DNA of 47,125 nucleotides from Terrabacter aerolatus (GTDB lineage: Bacteria; Actinomycetota; Actinomycetes; Actinomycetales; Dermatophilaceae), in the NCBI RefSeq assembly GCF_007991735.1, contig NZ_BJYX01000026.1, positions 1-47,125 on the forward strand, in the 5' to 3' direction. Below are positions 8,761-17,773 of the stretch, in pieces. A model generated the notes under the pieces. That model was given only the letters and a program-made list of their open reading frames with translations. It was not told the DNA's origin and did no database searches. Positions within the stretch are counted from its first letter, which is position 1. The number at the start of each line of letters is the position of its first letter. The position numbers were made by a program, and so were the translations under genes.

Positions 8761-9746
8761 CGACCACCACCCCGACCACCCGGATTCCTGCCGACGACGG
8801 CGCCACGGGTGACACGGCATACGCCCGCTCCGGCGCGAAGAGCGCCGACGACCGGCGCCTGACCCACCTCGACGCGCTCGAGGCGGAGGCGATCCTCGTC
8901 ATCCGCGAGATGGCCGGCGAGCTCGAGCGCCCGGCGCTGCTCTTCAGCGGCGGCAAGGACTCCGTCGTCATGCTCCACCTCGCGACGAAGGCCTTCTGGC
9001 CGGCGCCGATCCCGTTCCCGGTGCTGCACGTCGACACGGGGCACAACTTCCCCGAGGTGCTCGCCTACCGCGACGAGACGGTCGAGCGGCTCGGCCTGCG
9101 GCTCGTCGTCGCGAGCGTGCAGGACTACATCGACGACGGCCGGCTCCGTGAGCGCGCCGACGGCACCCGCAACCCGCTGCAGACCGTGCCGCTGCTCGAC
9201 GCCATCAACGACAACCGTTTCGACGGCGTCTTCGGCGGCGGCCGGCGCGACGAGGAGAAGGCGCGCGCCAAGGAGCGCATCGTCAGCCTCCGCGACGAGT
9301 TCGGCCAGTGGGACCCCAAGAACCAGCGGCCCGAGCTGTGGAACCTCTTCAACCCCAAGCACCGTCCGGGCGAGCACGTGCGCGTCTTCCCGATCAGCAA
9401 CTGGACCGAGGTCGACATCTGGCGCTACATCGACCGCGAGGACATCCCGCTCGCACCGCTCTACTACGCCCACGAGCGCGAGGTCTTCCGGCGCGACGGC
9501 ATGTGGCTCGCCGTCGGTCCCGTGAGCCGGCCGCGTGACGACGAGCCGGTCGAGACACGGCTCGTGCGCTACCGCACCGTCGGCGACATGTCGTGCACGG
9601 GGGCCGTCGAGTCCCCGGCCACGACCAACGCCGAGATCGTCGTCGAGGTCGCCGCCTCGACCCTGACCGAGCGCGGCGCCACGCGCGCCGACGACCGGAT
9701 CTCCGAGGCCGCCATGGAGGACCGCAAGAAGGAGGGATATTTCTGA
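8757..9746 (+). CDS. cysD: Sulfate adenylyltransferase small subunit
   Basis: Predicted 329-residue ATP pyrophosphatase-family subunit which, with CysN, activates sulfate to APS. The PP-loop SGGKDS is near residues 63-68, followed by LHVDTGHNFPE and the late block RRDEEKARAKER typical of CysD. The first 25 residues are a variable, Thr-rich extension. The ATG overlaps the cysH stop (ATGA), and the cysD stop overlaps the cysN start by one base (TGATG), so the subunits are translationally coupled in the usual D-N order. GGAGGG before 9746 serves cysN. Confidence 0.95.
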   Translation: MTTTTPTTRIPADDGATGDTAYARSGAKSADDRRLTHLDALEAEAILVIREMAGELERPALLFSGGKDSVVMLHLATKAFWPAPIPFPVLHVDTGHNFPEVLAYRDETVERLGLRLVVASVQDYIDDGRLRERADGTRNPLQTVPLLDAINDNRFDGVFGGGRRDEEKARAKERIVSLRDEFGQWDPKNQRPELWNLFNPKHRPGEHVRVFPISNWTEVDIWRYIDREDIPLAPLYYAHEREVFRRDGMWLAVGPVSRPRDDEPVETRLVRYRTVGDMSCTGAVESPATTNAEIVVEVAASTLTERGATRADDRISEAAMEDRKKEGYF

Positions 9747-11113
9747 TGTCCACCACCACGCCGCTCCTCGACCCGGCGGCTGTCGCCGGTGCCGCTCGCG
9801 GCACCCTGCTGCGGCTCGCGACCGCCGGCTCGGTCGACGACGGCAAGTCGACCCTCGTCGGCCGCCTGCTCCACGACACGAAGTCGGTGCTGTCCGACCA
9901 GCTCGCGGCCGTCGAGCGCGTCTCGCGGGACCGCGGCCTCACGGCGGCCGACCTGGCCCTCCTCACCGACGGCCTGCGCGCCGAGCGCGAGCAGGGCATC
10001 ACCATCGACGTCGCCTACCGCTACTTCGCGACGGCGAACCGCTCGTTCGTCCTCGCCGACTGCCCCGGGCACGTGCAGTACACGCGCAACACCGTCACCG
10101 GCAGCTCGACGGCCGACGTCGTCGTGCTCCTCGTCGACGCCCGCAAGGGCGTGCTCGAGCAGACCCGTCGCCACCTCGCCGTGACGGCGCTGCTCCGGGT
10201 GCCGCACGTCGTCGTCGCGGTCAACAAGATCGACCTCGTCGACTTCTCGCAGGAGGTCTACGACCGCGTCGAGGCCGAGGTGCAGGCGGTGGCCCGCGAG
10301 CTCGGCGTCGTCGATGCCACCGCCATCCCGGTCAGCGCCCTCGACGGCGACAACGTCGCAGCGCGTTCGCCGCGCACCCCGTGGTACGACGGGCCCAGCC
10401 TCCTCGAGCTGCTCGAGGCGCTGCCCCCGTCGGACGACCCCGCGAACGAGTCCTTCCGCCTACCGGTGCAGCTCGTCATCCGCCCCCAGGGTGCGGCCCG
10501 TGACGAGGCCCATCGCGACTACCGGGGGTATGCCGGCCAGGTGGCCTCGGGCGTCGTGCGCGTCGGTGACGAGGTCGTGGCCCTTCCCTCGGGTCGCCGC
10601 ACGACCGTCACCGGCATCGACCTCGGCGAGCGGTCGCTCGACGAGGCGTTCGCGCCGCAGTCGGTGACGCTGCGCCTCGCCGACGAGATCGACATCTCGC
10701 GCGGTGACGTCATCGCCTCGGCCGACGACGCGCCGGAGCCGACCCAGGACATCAAGGCCGTCGTCTGCTGGCTCGGTGACGCGCCGCTGCGCCCGGGTCA
10801 GCGGCTGCTCCTCAAGCACGGGTCCCGCACGGTGCAGACGGCGGTCCGCACGCTCGACGGGGTGCTCGACCTCGACGACCTGCACACCGTCCCGTCAGAA
10901 GCCTTGTCCCTCAACGACATCGGTCTGGTGACCCTGCGCCTCGCTGCGCCGGTCCCGGTCGAGAACTACTCGACCTCCCGTCGCGGCGGTTCCTTCCTGC
11001 TCATCGACGCCCACGACGGTCGCACCGTCGCCGCCGGCATGGTGGGCGCGACGCTGCCCACCGCGGCGCCGGCCCCCACCGAGCCCGAGGGTGACGAGGT
11101 ATGGGAGATCTGA
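9746..11113 (+). CDS. cysN: Sulfate adenylyltransferase large subunit (GTPase)
   Basis: Predicted 455-residue EF-Tu-like GTPase that couples GTP hydrolysis to APS formation by CysD. Motifs: P-loop GSVDDGKST at about residues 28-36, DCPGH near 105 and NKID near 160, followed by the two beta-barrel domains. It ends after domain III with no C-terminal APS-kinase (CysC) fusion, which agrees with the APS reductase upstream. The final bases overlap the next gene by 13. Confidence 0.94.
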   Translation: MSTTTPLLDPAAVAGAARGTLLRLATAGSVDDGKSTLVGRLLHDTKSVLSDQLAAVERVSRDRGLTAADLALLTDGLRAEREQGITIDVAYRYFATANRSFVLADCPGHVQYTRNTVTGSSTADVVVLLVDARKGVLEQTRRHLAVTALLRVPHVVVAVNKIDLVDFSQEVYDRVEAEVQAVARELGVVDATAIPVSALDGDNVAARSPRTPWYDGPSLLELLEALPPSDDPANESFRLPVQLVIRPQGAARDEAHRDYRGYAGQVASGVVRVGDEVVALPSGRRTTVTGIDLGERSLDEAFAPQSVTLRLADEIDISRGDVIASADDAPEPTQDIKAVVCWLGDAPLRPGQRLLLKHGSRTVQTAVRTLDGVLDLDDLHTVPSEALSLNDIGLVTLRLAAPVPVENYSTSRRGGSFLLIDAHDGRTVAAGMVGATLPTAAPAPTEPEGDEVWEI

Positions 11114-12324
11114 AACCGGCCCTGCCGGTCGTCCTCGACCTGACCGGCCGGCTCGTCGTCGCCGTCGGGGGCGGCCCGGTGTCCGCGCGGCGCGTCCGGG
11201 CCTTCCTCGACGAAGGCGCGGTCGTGCGCGTCGTCGCCCCCTGGCTGTGCGAGGACCTGCGCGACCTGGCCGTGGCCGGCCGGGTCGAGTGGCTCGAGCG
11301 TGACTACGCCGGGCCCGCCGACCTCGACGGTGCGTGGTTCGCCCACACCGCGACGGGCAAGCCGTCCGTCGACCGCGAGGTCGCCGCGGACGCCGAGGCG
11401 CTCCGCGTCTGGTGCGTCGACGCCACCGAGGCCGCCGGCACCACGGCGAGTGTCACCGCCCGCGCCGACGTGACGACCCCCGACGGCCGGGTCACCGTGG
11501 CCACGTATGCCGCGGGCGACCCCGGCCTCGCCGTGACGGTCCGCGACGGGGTCGAGCGGGCGCTCGTGTCGGGCACGCTCGACCTGCGCCGCACCCGCAC
11601 GCACGGGCGTCGCGGCTGGGTGGCGCTCGTCGGTGGCGGCCCCGGCATCGACGGTCTGCTCACCGCCCGCGGCCACGAGCTGCTCGCCTCGGCCGACGTC
11701 GTCGTCGTCGACCGCCTCGCCCCCCGGTCGGTCGTCGACCGGCTGCCCGCCTCGGTCCGGGTCATCGACGTCGGCAAGACGCCCGGCCACCACCCGGTGC
11801 CCCAGTCGCGGATCAACGACATCCTCGTCGAGGAGGCGCAGCGGGGCCTCGGCGTCGTCCGGCTCAAGGGCGGTGACCCCTACGTGCTCGGTCGCGGAGG
11901 CGAGGAGCGCGACGCGTGCGAGGCACACGGCATACGCGTCGAGGTCGTGCCCGGCGTGACGAGCGCGGTGAGCGTGCCTGCGGCTGCAGGGATCCCGGTC
12001 ACCCACCGTGGCGTCGCGAGAGGCTTCACGGTCGTCACGGGCCACGAGGACATCCCGGTGCTGCCGACCGGCGGCGACCACACGCTCGTGCTGCTCATGG
12101 GGGTGACGCAGCTGGCGCGCACGACCGAGCTGCTCGCCCTGCACGGCCGCTCGCCCGACTGCCCCGTCGCGGTGGTCGAGCGCGGCTTCGCCCCCGACCA
12201 GCGCACCACGGTCGGCACGGTCGCCACGATCGCCGACCTCGCGCGGGAGCGCGGCGTCAGAGCCCCGGCCGTCGTGGTCGTCGGCGACGTCGTGCGGCTG
12301 GGCCCCGACTGGCAGCAGCGCTGA
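11101..12324 (+). CDS. cysG: Sirohaem synthase-like: precorrin-2 dehydrogenase fused to uroporphyrinogen-III C-methyltransferase
   Basis: Predicted 407-residue bifunctional enzyme supplying sirohaem for the sulfite reductase at the head of the operon. The N-terminal NAD-binding part (about 1-160) has VVAVGGGPVSARR near residue 20. The C-terminal SAM-dependent methyltransferase starts near 175 with VALVGGGPG and includes RLKGGDPYVLGRGGEE near 253 and PGVTSAVSVPAAAGIPVTHR, both diagnostic. The N-terminal part is somewhat shorter than in enterobacterial CysG, so ferrochelatase activity should not be assumed. The ATG at 11101 lies 13 bases inside cysN. Last gene of the operon. Confidence 0.9.
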   Translation: MGDLKPALPVVLDLTGRLVVAVGGGPVSARRVRAFLDEGAVVRVVAPWLCEDLRDLAVAGRVEWLERDYAGPADLDGAWFAHTATGKPSVDREVAADAEALRVWCVDATEAAGTTASVTARADVTTPDGRVTVATYAAGDPGLAVTVRDGVERALVSGTLDLRRTRTHGRRGWVALVGGGPGIDGLLTARGHELLASADVVVVDRLAPRSVVDRLPASVRVIDVGKTPGHHPVPQSRINDILVEEAQRGLGVVRLKGGDPYVLGRGGEERDACEAHGIRVEVVPGVTSAVSVPAAAGIPVTHRGVARGFTVVTGHEDIPVLPTGGDHTLVLLMGVTQLARTTELLALHGRSPDCPVAVVERGFAPDQRTTVGTVATIADLARERGVRAPAVVVVGDVVRLGPDWQQR

Positions 12325-12419
12325 CCCGTCCCGCTCAGCAGCGCCCGTCCCGCTCAGCAGCGCCGGAGCGCTCCACCGCCCCTGAGCCGAACCACCGCCG
12401 CTGAGCCGAACCGCCGTCG
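12325..12419. repeat. Two pairs of 19-bp intergenic tandem repeats
   Basis: Directly after the cysG stop, a 19-bp unit (CCCGTCCCGCTCAGCAGCG) is perfectly duplicated at 12325-12343 and 12344-12362. A second 19-bp unit beginning CTGAGCCGAACC occurs at 12382-12400 and 12401-12419 with a few mismatches, followed by a partial TTGAGCGGG. The two units share GCTCAG/CTGAGC in opposite orientation, so several alternative hairpins are possible. They may terminate the sulfur operon. Confidence 0.7.
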
Positions 12420-12429
12420 TTGAGCGGGC

Positions 12430-12484
12430 TTGGCCCGCACGGCCACCGTCGGCTACTCTCGTGGAGACATACCCCCATGGGTAT
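12430..12484 (+). promoter_or_regulatory. Promoter with a CsoR/CstR/RicR-type operator
   Basis: The near-perfect palindrome ATACCCCCATGGGTAT spans 12469-12484. Poly-C/poly-G half-sites inside an AT...AT frame are the recognisable pattern of CsoR-family operators (copper or persulfide sensors). A candidate promoter overlaps it: TTGGCC (12430-12435), 18-base spacer, TACTCT (12454-12459). The operator would cover the start of transcription. No CsoR-family gene is in the window. Confidence 0.6.
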
Positions 12485-12506
12485 CAAGACGTGAGGAGAG
12501 ACCACC

Positions 12507-12689
12507 ATGTGCCGTGCCGCCACCTGCAAGACCTGTGGCAAGACGACGTGGGCCGGCTGCGGCCAGCACGTCGACCAGGTCATGCGCAACGTGCCCGCGG
12601 GCCAGCGCTGCCCCGGACACGCCCCGACGGAGCAGTCCTCGTCCGGCTCGGGCTCCGGCTTCCTCGGCCGCTTCTTCGGCCGCGGCTGA
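12507..12689 (+). CDS. Cys-rich conserved microprotein
   Basis: A 60-residue protein starting MCRAATCKTCGKTTWAGCGQHVDQVM. Five cysteines lie at positions 2, 7, 10, 18 and 35, including a CxxC, followed by a Ser/Gly-rich linker and a basic Phe/Arg tail. GAGGAG sits about ten bases before the ATG. I recognise the N-terminal block as widespread in actinobacteria but know no assigned function. The CsoR-type operator immediately upstream suggests expression in response to copper or reactive sulfur species, and the cysteines could bind a metal or react with persulfide. That role is inferred. Confidence 0.8.
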   Translation: MCRAATCKTCGKTTWAGCGQHVDQVMRNVPAGQRCPGHAPTEQSSSGSGSGFLGRFFGRG

Positions 12690-12703
12690 CAGCTCGCCGG
12701 GCG

Positions 12704-13258
12704 TCAGCCGAGAGAGGCGACCTGCGCCTCGACGATCTCGGCGAGCTGGGGCCACCGGACCGCCTCGGCGCGACCGCCCAGGGCCCCCACGACGACGGTC
12801 TGCCCCGCCGCGCACCACAGGGTGAGCTGGCGGGCGTGCTCGCCGTCGAGGACGAAGGGCAGCTCGGCGGCCTCGACGTGGCCCGCGCCGGTCACGGGCG
12901 GCGGTGTCACCGTGCGCATCTCCCCGACATCCGACACCCCCTTGCTCTTCGGCATCGTCCGCGGCAGGGACCGCAGCTCGGTGACGGCTGCGCGCGCGTC
13001 CTCGGGTGACGCGAACGGGATGACCTGGAGGAAGAGGTCCGCGCGGCCGACCTCCTGGTAGCCGCGCAGGCTCGTGACCGAGCGCACCGCCCGGGCCCGG
13101 GTGATGGCCTCGCTCGTGCTCCCGCTCGCGCCCGTGCGGTAGGTCCGGCCGCCACGTGCCACCCACGGGCCTCCGGGCACGGCACCTGCCGGGAGGCAGA
13201 CGTTGCGCGACCCGATCGACCTCAGCTGCGCCAGCATGACCCGTCCGATGTTCGTCAC
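12704..13258 (-). CDS. Hypothetical protein
   Basis: A 184-residue protein I do not recognise. It has no clear signal peptide or membrane segment. Several Arg/Thr patches and two PP motifs are present, and the last 40 residues form an amphipathic region ending VEAQVASLG. I chose GTG at 13258 because TATCGT stands six bases upstream in the window's leaderless pattern; the frame continues to 13405, but the extra residues are low-complexity and overlap the upstream region of the isomerase gene. It is convergent with the microprotein gene. Confidence 0.55.
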   Translation of the reverse strand: MTNIGRVMLAQLRSIGSRNVCLPAGAVPGGPWVARGGRTYRTGASGSTSEAITRARAVRSVTSLRGYQEVGRADLFLQVIPFASPEDARAAVTELRSLPRTMPKSKGVSDVGEMRTVTPPPVTGAGHVEAAELPFVLDGEHARQLTLWCAAGQTVVVGALGGRAEAVRWPQLAEIVEAQVASLG

Positions 13259-13389
13259 GCGGTCACGATATGCCGCGGAAGCCGCAACGTCCGGACGTGG
13301 GACGGGAGGGTGCGACAGGATGTCAGGGGCCGCAGCACGGAGCGCACGCGCCGGCGACCAGCCACCCGCCCGACCTGACGAGGACGACG

Positions 13390-14622
13390 ATGCCCGAGAC
13401 GCCACACCCCGAGAGTGCCCCCCGCCTCCCGGAGACCGAGGCCCGACGCCTCGATGACGCGGCGACCCGGCTCGTCGACGTCGCCGCCCACTCGCTCGAC
13501 CCGGCGGGCGGCTTCGGCTGGCTCGACGACGCGGGACGGCTCACGCCGGGGCGCCCCGCCGAGACGTGGGTGACGTGCCGCATGACGCACACCTTCGCCC
13601 TGGCCCACCTGCACGGCGACGCCCGCGCCGCCGACCTCGTCGACCACGGCGTGCAGGCGCTGCGCACGACGCTGCACGACGACCGCCACGGTGGCTGGAT
13701 GTCCGTCGCCGGCCGGCCGGACGGCGGCAAGGAGGCGTATGCGCACGCGTTCGTCGTCCTGGCCGCGGCCTCCGCCACGGGGACGGGCCACCCCGACGGA
13801 CGGGCGTTGCTCGACGACGCGCTCGGCGTCATGGTCGACCACTTCTGGGACGAGGACGAGGGCCTCGTCGTCGACCAGTGGGACGCGTCGTGGACCCGGC
13901 TCGACCCCTACCGCGGCGTCAACGCCAACATGCACACGGTGGAGTCGTTCCTCGCCGCGGCGGACGCGACGGGCGATCGCGTCTGGCTCGACCGCGCGAC
14001 ACGGGTGCTGACCCGCGTCGTCGACGGCTTCGCGCGGTCGCACGACTGGCGCCTGCCCGAGCACTTCGACGAGCAGTGGCGGCCCATGCTCGACCACAAC
14101 GTCGACAACCCGGGGCACCCGTTCCAGCCGTACGGCGTGACGATCGGCCACCTCATCGAGTGGTCGCGCCTGTCGCTGCACGTCGCGACGGCGCTCGGCG
14201 ACGCGGCGCCGGCCTGGCTGCCCGGGGCGGCGCGCGACCTCTACGCGGCCGGCGTGCAGCGCGGCTGGGACGTCGACGGCGCCCCCGGCTTCGTCTACAC
14301 GACCGACTTCCACGACCGTCCGGTCGTGCGCGAGCGCATGCACTGGGTCGTCGCCGAGGCGATCGCGGCCGCCTGGACGCTGCACCGGGCGACGGGTGAG
14401 GCCGCCTACGCCGAGGACTACGACCGCTGGTGGGCGTATGCCGTCCGCCACCTCGTCGACGCCCGTGACGGTTCGTGGGTCCACGAGCTCGACGCGCACA
14501 ACGAGCCGTCGAGCGTCGTGTGGTCCGGCCGGCCCGACGTCTACCACGCCTACGAGGCCACGGTGCTGCCGCTGATGCCGGAGGCGGCGAGCTTCATCGG
14601 GGCGGCGCGCGGCGGCTGGTGA
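13390..14622 (+). CDS. AGE-family aldose-ketose isomerase/epimerase, probably D-mannose isomerase
   Basis: A 410-residue (alpha/alpha)6-barrel protein of the N-acylglucosamine 2-epimerase family, which includes mannose isomerases and YihS. Family blocks are visible: TCRMTHTFALAHLHG near residue 60, NANMHTVESFLAA near 178, PYGVTIGHLIEWSRL near 245, HWVVAEAIAAAWTLHRATG near 318 and VWSGRPDVYHAYEATVLPL near the end. The conserved His and Arg residues expected in the barrel are present. The alpha-mannosidase gene begins 59 bases downstream, so mannose-to-fructose conversion is the most economical role. Sulfoquinovose isomerase is an alternative, but no sulfoglycolysis gene is nearby. GAGG precedes the ATG. 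Confidence 0.85.
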   Translation: MPETPHPESAPRLPETEARRLDDAATRLVDVAAHSLDPAGGFGWLDDAGRLTPGRPAETWVTCRMTHTFALAHLHGDARAADLVDHGVQALRTTLHDDRHGGWMSVAGRPDGGKEAYAHAFVVLAAASATGTGHPDGRALLDDALGVMVDHFWDEDEGLVVDQWDASWTRLDPYRGVNANMHTVESFLAAADATGDRVWLDRATRVLTRVVDGFARSHDWRLPEHFDEQWRPMLDHNVDNPGHPFQPYGVTIGHLIEWSRLSLHVATALGDAAPAWLPGAARDLYAAGVQRGWDVDGAPGFVYTTDFHDRPVVRERMHWVVAEAIAAAWTLHRATGEAAYAEDYDRWWAYAVRHLVDARDGSWVHELDAHNEPSSVVWSGRPDVYHAYEATVLPLMPEAASFIGAARGGW

Positions 14623-14681
14623 GGTCGGGTACGCACCGGGTGCACGACTCCACCGAGCCCGAGAACCGCTGAAAGGCAGTC

Positions 14682-17600
14682 ATGCACGACGAGATCCCCC
14701 TGACCGTGGGGCGCGTGACGCGCGTCCTGCACGAGCGTCTCCTCCCGGCCGTGCACTCCGAGTCGGTGCCGCTCACCGTGGAGTGGCACGAGCTGCCCGG
14801 CGAGCCGATCGCACCCGCGGAGGGTCTGCGGCTCGACTTCACGCCCTACGAGGCGGGCACGCCGTGGGGTGCGGCGTGGGGCACGACGTGGTTCCGGCTC
14901 ACCGGTCGCGTGCCGGCGGAGTGGGCCGGCCGGCGCGTCGAGGTGGTGGCCGACCTCGGCTTCGACCGCGACATGACCGGCTTCCAGTGCGAGGGCCTCG
15001 TCCACCGTGCCGACGGCACCCCGGTGAAGTCGCTCAACCCCCGCAACCAGTGGGTGCTCGTCGCCGACGAGGCCGAGGCGGGGCAGGCCGTCGAGCTCTA
15101 CGTCGAGGCGGCCTCGAACCCGATCCTCGTCGAGGGCCACCCGTTCCGGCCCACGAGCGAGGGCGACATCGTCACGAGCTCGTCCCGGCGGCTCTACACG
15201 ACGGGCCGGCTCGACCTCGCCGTCTTCGAGCCGGAGGTCTTCGAGCTGGCGCTCGACGTCGAGGTGCTGCTCGAGCTGCAGGCCGAGCTCCCCGCCGGTC
15301 CGCGCCGCATGCAGGTGCTCCAGGCCCTCGACGACGCCATGGACCGCATCGACCTGCAGCACATCGCGGAGACGGCTGCCGACGCCCGCGCGGCGCTCGC
15401 CGACGTGCTCGCCCGCCCGGCCGAGGCGAGCGCGCACGAGATCTCGGCGGTCGGCCACGCCCACATCGACTCGGCCTGGCTGTGGCCGGTGCGCGAGACG
15501 ATCCGCAAGGTCGCCCGCACCACCTCATCCATGACGACCCTCATCGACGAGACCGACGACTTCGTCTACGGCATGTCGAGCGCGCAGCAGTACGCCTGGC
15601 TCGAGGAGCACCGGCCCGAGGTGTGGGAGCGGGTCAAGGCCGCGGTCGAGGCAGGCCGGTTCCTCCCGCTCGGCGGCATGTGGGTCGAGAGCGACACCGT
15701 CATGCCGTCCGGTGAGTCCCTGGTGCGCCAGTTCCTCTACGGCCAGCGCTTCTTCGAGACCGAGCTCGGCGTCCGGTGCCACGGGGTCTGGCTGCCCGAC
15801 AGCTTCGGCTACTCGCCGGCGCTGCCGCAGCTGATGCGCCGGGCGGGCTTCGACTGGTTCTTCACGCAGAAGATCTCGTGGAACCAGGTCAACACGTTCC
15901 CGCACCACACCTTCCTCTGGGAGGGCATCGACGGCTCCCGGGTGCTCAGCCACTTCCCGCCGATGGACACCTACAACTCCCAGCTCTCGGGTGCGGAGGT
16001 GGCGAGGGCCTCACGCCGGTTCCGCGAGAGCCGCGTCGCGACCGGCTCCATCGCGCCCGTCGGGTACGGCGACGGTGGCGGCGGCACGACCCGCGAGATG
16101 ACGGGCAGGGCGCGCCGGCTCGCCGACCTCGAGGGCAGCGCCACGGTGCGCTGGGAGCACCCCGATGCCTTCTTCGACCGGGCTCGGGAGCAGCTCCGGC
16201 CGGCCCCGGTGTGGGTCGGTGAGCTCTACCTCGAGCTGCACCGTGCGACGCTGACCTCGCAGCACCGGACCAAGCAGGGCAACCGGCGCACCGAGCACCT
16301 CCTCGTCGAGGCGGAGCTGTGGGCGGCCACGGCCGCTGTCAGGGCGGGGACGGCATACCCCCACGACGAGCTCGACGCGCTGTGGAAGCAGGTGCTGCTC
16401 CAGCAGTTCCACGACATCCTGCCGGGCACCTCGATCGCGTGGGTGCACCGCGAGGCCGTCGAGCAGTACGCCCGCGTCACCGAGGCCGCCGAGGCCCTCG
16501 TGGCGCGCTCGCTCGCCGCGCTCGTCGGCGACGGCGACCTGGCCGTCGAGGCCAGTGCCGCCCCCTTCGAGCGTGCGGGCGTGCCGGCAGGAGGAGCGGT
16601 CGTGCGCGTGGCCGCCACGACGCCGAGGACGTATGCCGTGTCCCTGGCCGAGCGCGACGGCGGCTGGGTGCTCGACAACGGCGTCGTCACGGTCACCGTC
16701 TCGGACGAGGGCCTCATCACGTCGGCCGTCGACGCGGCGACGGGCCGTGACGCCATCGCACCGGGGCGCGAGGGCAACCTGCTCCAGCTCCACCAGGACC
16801 TGCCGAACATGTGGGACGCCTGGGACGTCGACCGCCACTACCGCAACCGCGTGACCGACGTGCGCGACGTCAGCAGCCTGTCGGCGTCCGTCGACGACGA
16901 CGGTGTGGCGCGGGTGGTCGTCGAGCGGCGCATCTCAGCGGAATCGACCGTGCGACAGACGCTTTCGCTCGCTCCGGGTGCCCGTCTGCTCGAGATCGAC
17001 CAGGAGACCGACTGGCACGAGACGGAGAAGTTCCTCAAGGTCTCGTTCCCACTCGACGTCCGCGCCGAGCACGTGGCCGCCGAGACGCAGTTCGGCTTCC
17101 ACCGCCGCGTCACGCACACCAACACGAGCTGGGAGGCGGCGAAGTTCGAGGCGTCGATGCACCGCTACCTGCTCGCCGAGGAGCGGGGCTTCGGCGTCGC
17201 GCTCGTCAACGACTCGATCTACGGTCACGACGTCACGCGGGACGTCTCCGGTGACGACGTCGTCACGACGCTGCGCCTGTCGCTGCTGCGCGCGCCGCGC
17301 TTCCCCGACCCCGCGACCGACCAGGGCGTGCAGACCCACCGCTACGGGCTCGTCGTCGGGGCCGACACCGAGGTCGCCACGCGCGAGGGAGCCCTCCTGG
17401 GCACCCCGGCGCGCGTCGTCACCGGGGGCCACGGCGTCGAGCCCCTCGTCACGGCGGCCGGAGAGGGCATCGTCGTCTCCAGCGTCAAGGAGGCGGCGGA
17501 CCGCTCGGGCGACCTCGTCGTCCGCGTCTACGAGGCACTCGGTGGTCGGGCTCGCGGGTCGCTGCGCGTCGACCTGCCCGTCGCCTCCGTCGCGACGACC

Positions 17601-17711
17601 TCACTCCTCGAGGAGCCGCTCGCCGACGGCGCCGTCGCCCTCGTCGACGGAGCCGTGCCGCTCGAGCTCGGGCCCTTCGAGGTGCGCACGCTGCGGCTCG
17701 TCCGCGCCTGA
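14682..17711 (+). CDS. Glycoside hydrolase family 38 alpha-mannosidase
   Basis: A 1009-residue protein with no signal peptide, so a cytoplasmic exo-alpha-mannosidase. The zinc-site motif GHAHIDSAWLWP (His259, His261, Asp263) opens the catalytic domain. The nucleophile is probably Asp373 in WLPDSFGYSPALPQ. The N-terminal 250 residues form the beta-rich region typical of bacterial GH38 enzymes, and the C-terminal half holds the middle three-helix bundle and beta-domains (QQFHDILPGTSIAWVH near 575). GAAAGG stands before the ATG. With the isomerase upstream it forms a two-gene mannoside-use unit: release mannose, then convert it to fructose. No sugar transporter or regulator is adjacent. Confidence 0.92.
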   Translation: MHDEIPLTVGRVTRVLHERLLPAVHSESVPLTVEWHELPGEPIAPAEGLRLDFTPYEAGTPWGAAWGTTWFRLTGRVPAEWAGRRVEVVADLGFDRDMTGFQCEGLVHRADGTPVKSLNPRNQWVLVADEAEAGQAVELYVEAASNPILVEGHPFRPTSEGDIVTSSSRRLYTTGRLDLAVFEPEVFELALDVEVLLELQAELPAGPRRMQVLQALDDAMDRIDLQHIAETAADARAALADVLARPAEASAHEISAVGHAHIDSAWLWPVRETIRKVARTTSSMTTLIDETDDFVYGMSSAQQYAWLEEHRPEVWERVKAAVEAGRFLPLGGMWVESDTVMPSGESLVRQFLYGQRFFETELGVRCHGVWLPDSFGYSPALPQLMRRAGFDWFFTQKISWNQVNTFPHHTFLWEGIDGSRVLSHFPPMDTYNSQLSGAEVARASRRFRESRVATGSIAPVGYGDGGGGTTREMTGRARRLADLEGSATVRWEHPDAFFDRAREQLRPAPVWVGELYLELHRATLTSQHRTKQGNRRTEHLLVEAELWAATAAVRAGTAYPHDELDALWKQVLLQQFHDILPGTSIAWVHREAVEQYARVTEAAEALVARSLAALVGDGDLAVEASAAPFERAGVPAGGAVVRVAATTPRTYAVSLAERDGGWVLDNGVVTVTVSDEGLITSAVDAATGRDAIAPGREGNLLQLHQDLPNMWDAWDVDRHYRNRVTDVRDVSSLSASVDDDGVARVVVERRISAESTVRQTLSLAPGARLLEIDQETDWHETEKFLKVSFPLDVRAEHVAAETQFGFHRRVTHTNTSWEAAKFEASMHRYLLAEERGFGVALVNDSIYGHDVTRDVSGDDVVTTLRLSLLRAPRFPDPATDQGVQTHRYGLVVGADTEVATREGALLGTPARVVTGGHGVEPLVTAAGEGIVVSSVKEAADRSGDLVVRVYEALGGRARGSLRVDLPVASVATTSLLEEPLADGAVALVDGAVPLELGPFEVRTLRLVRA

Positions 17712-17773
17712 CCACGCCCGACCGCGCCCGACCGCGCCATCGGGCCACGCCGGGTCGCGCAGCCGTCGCTCCG

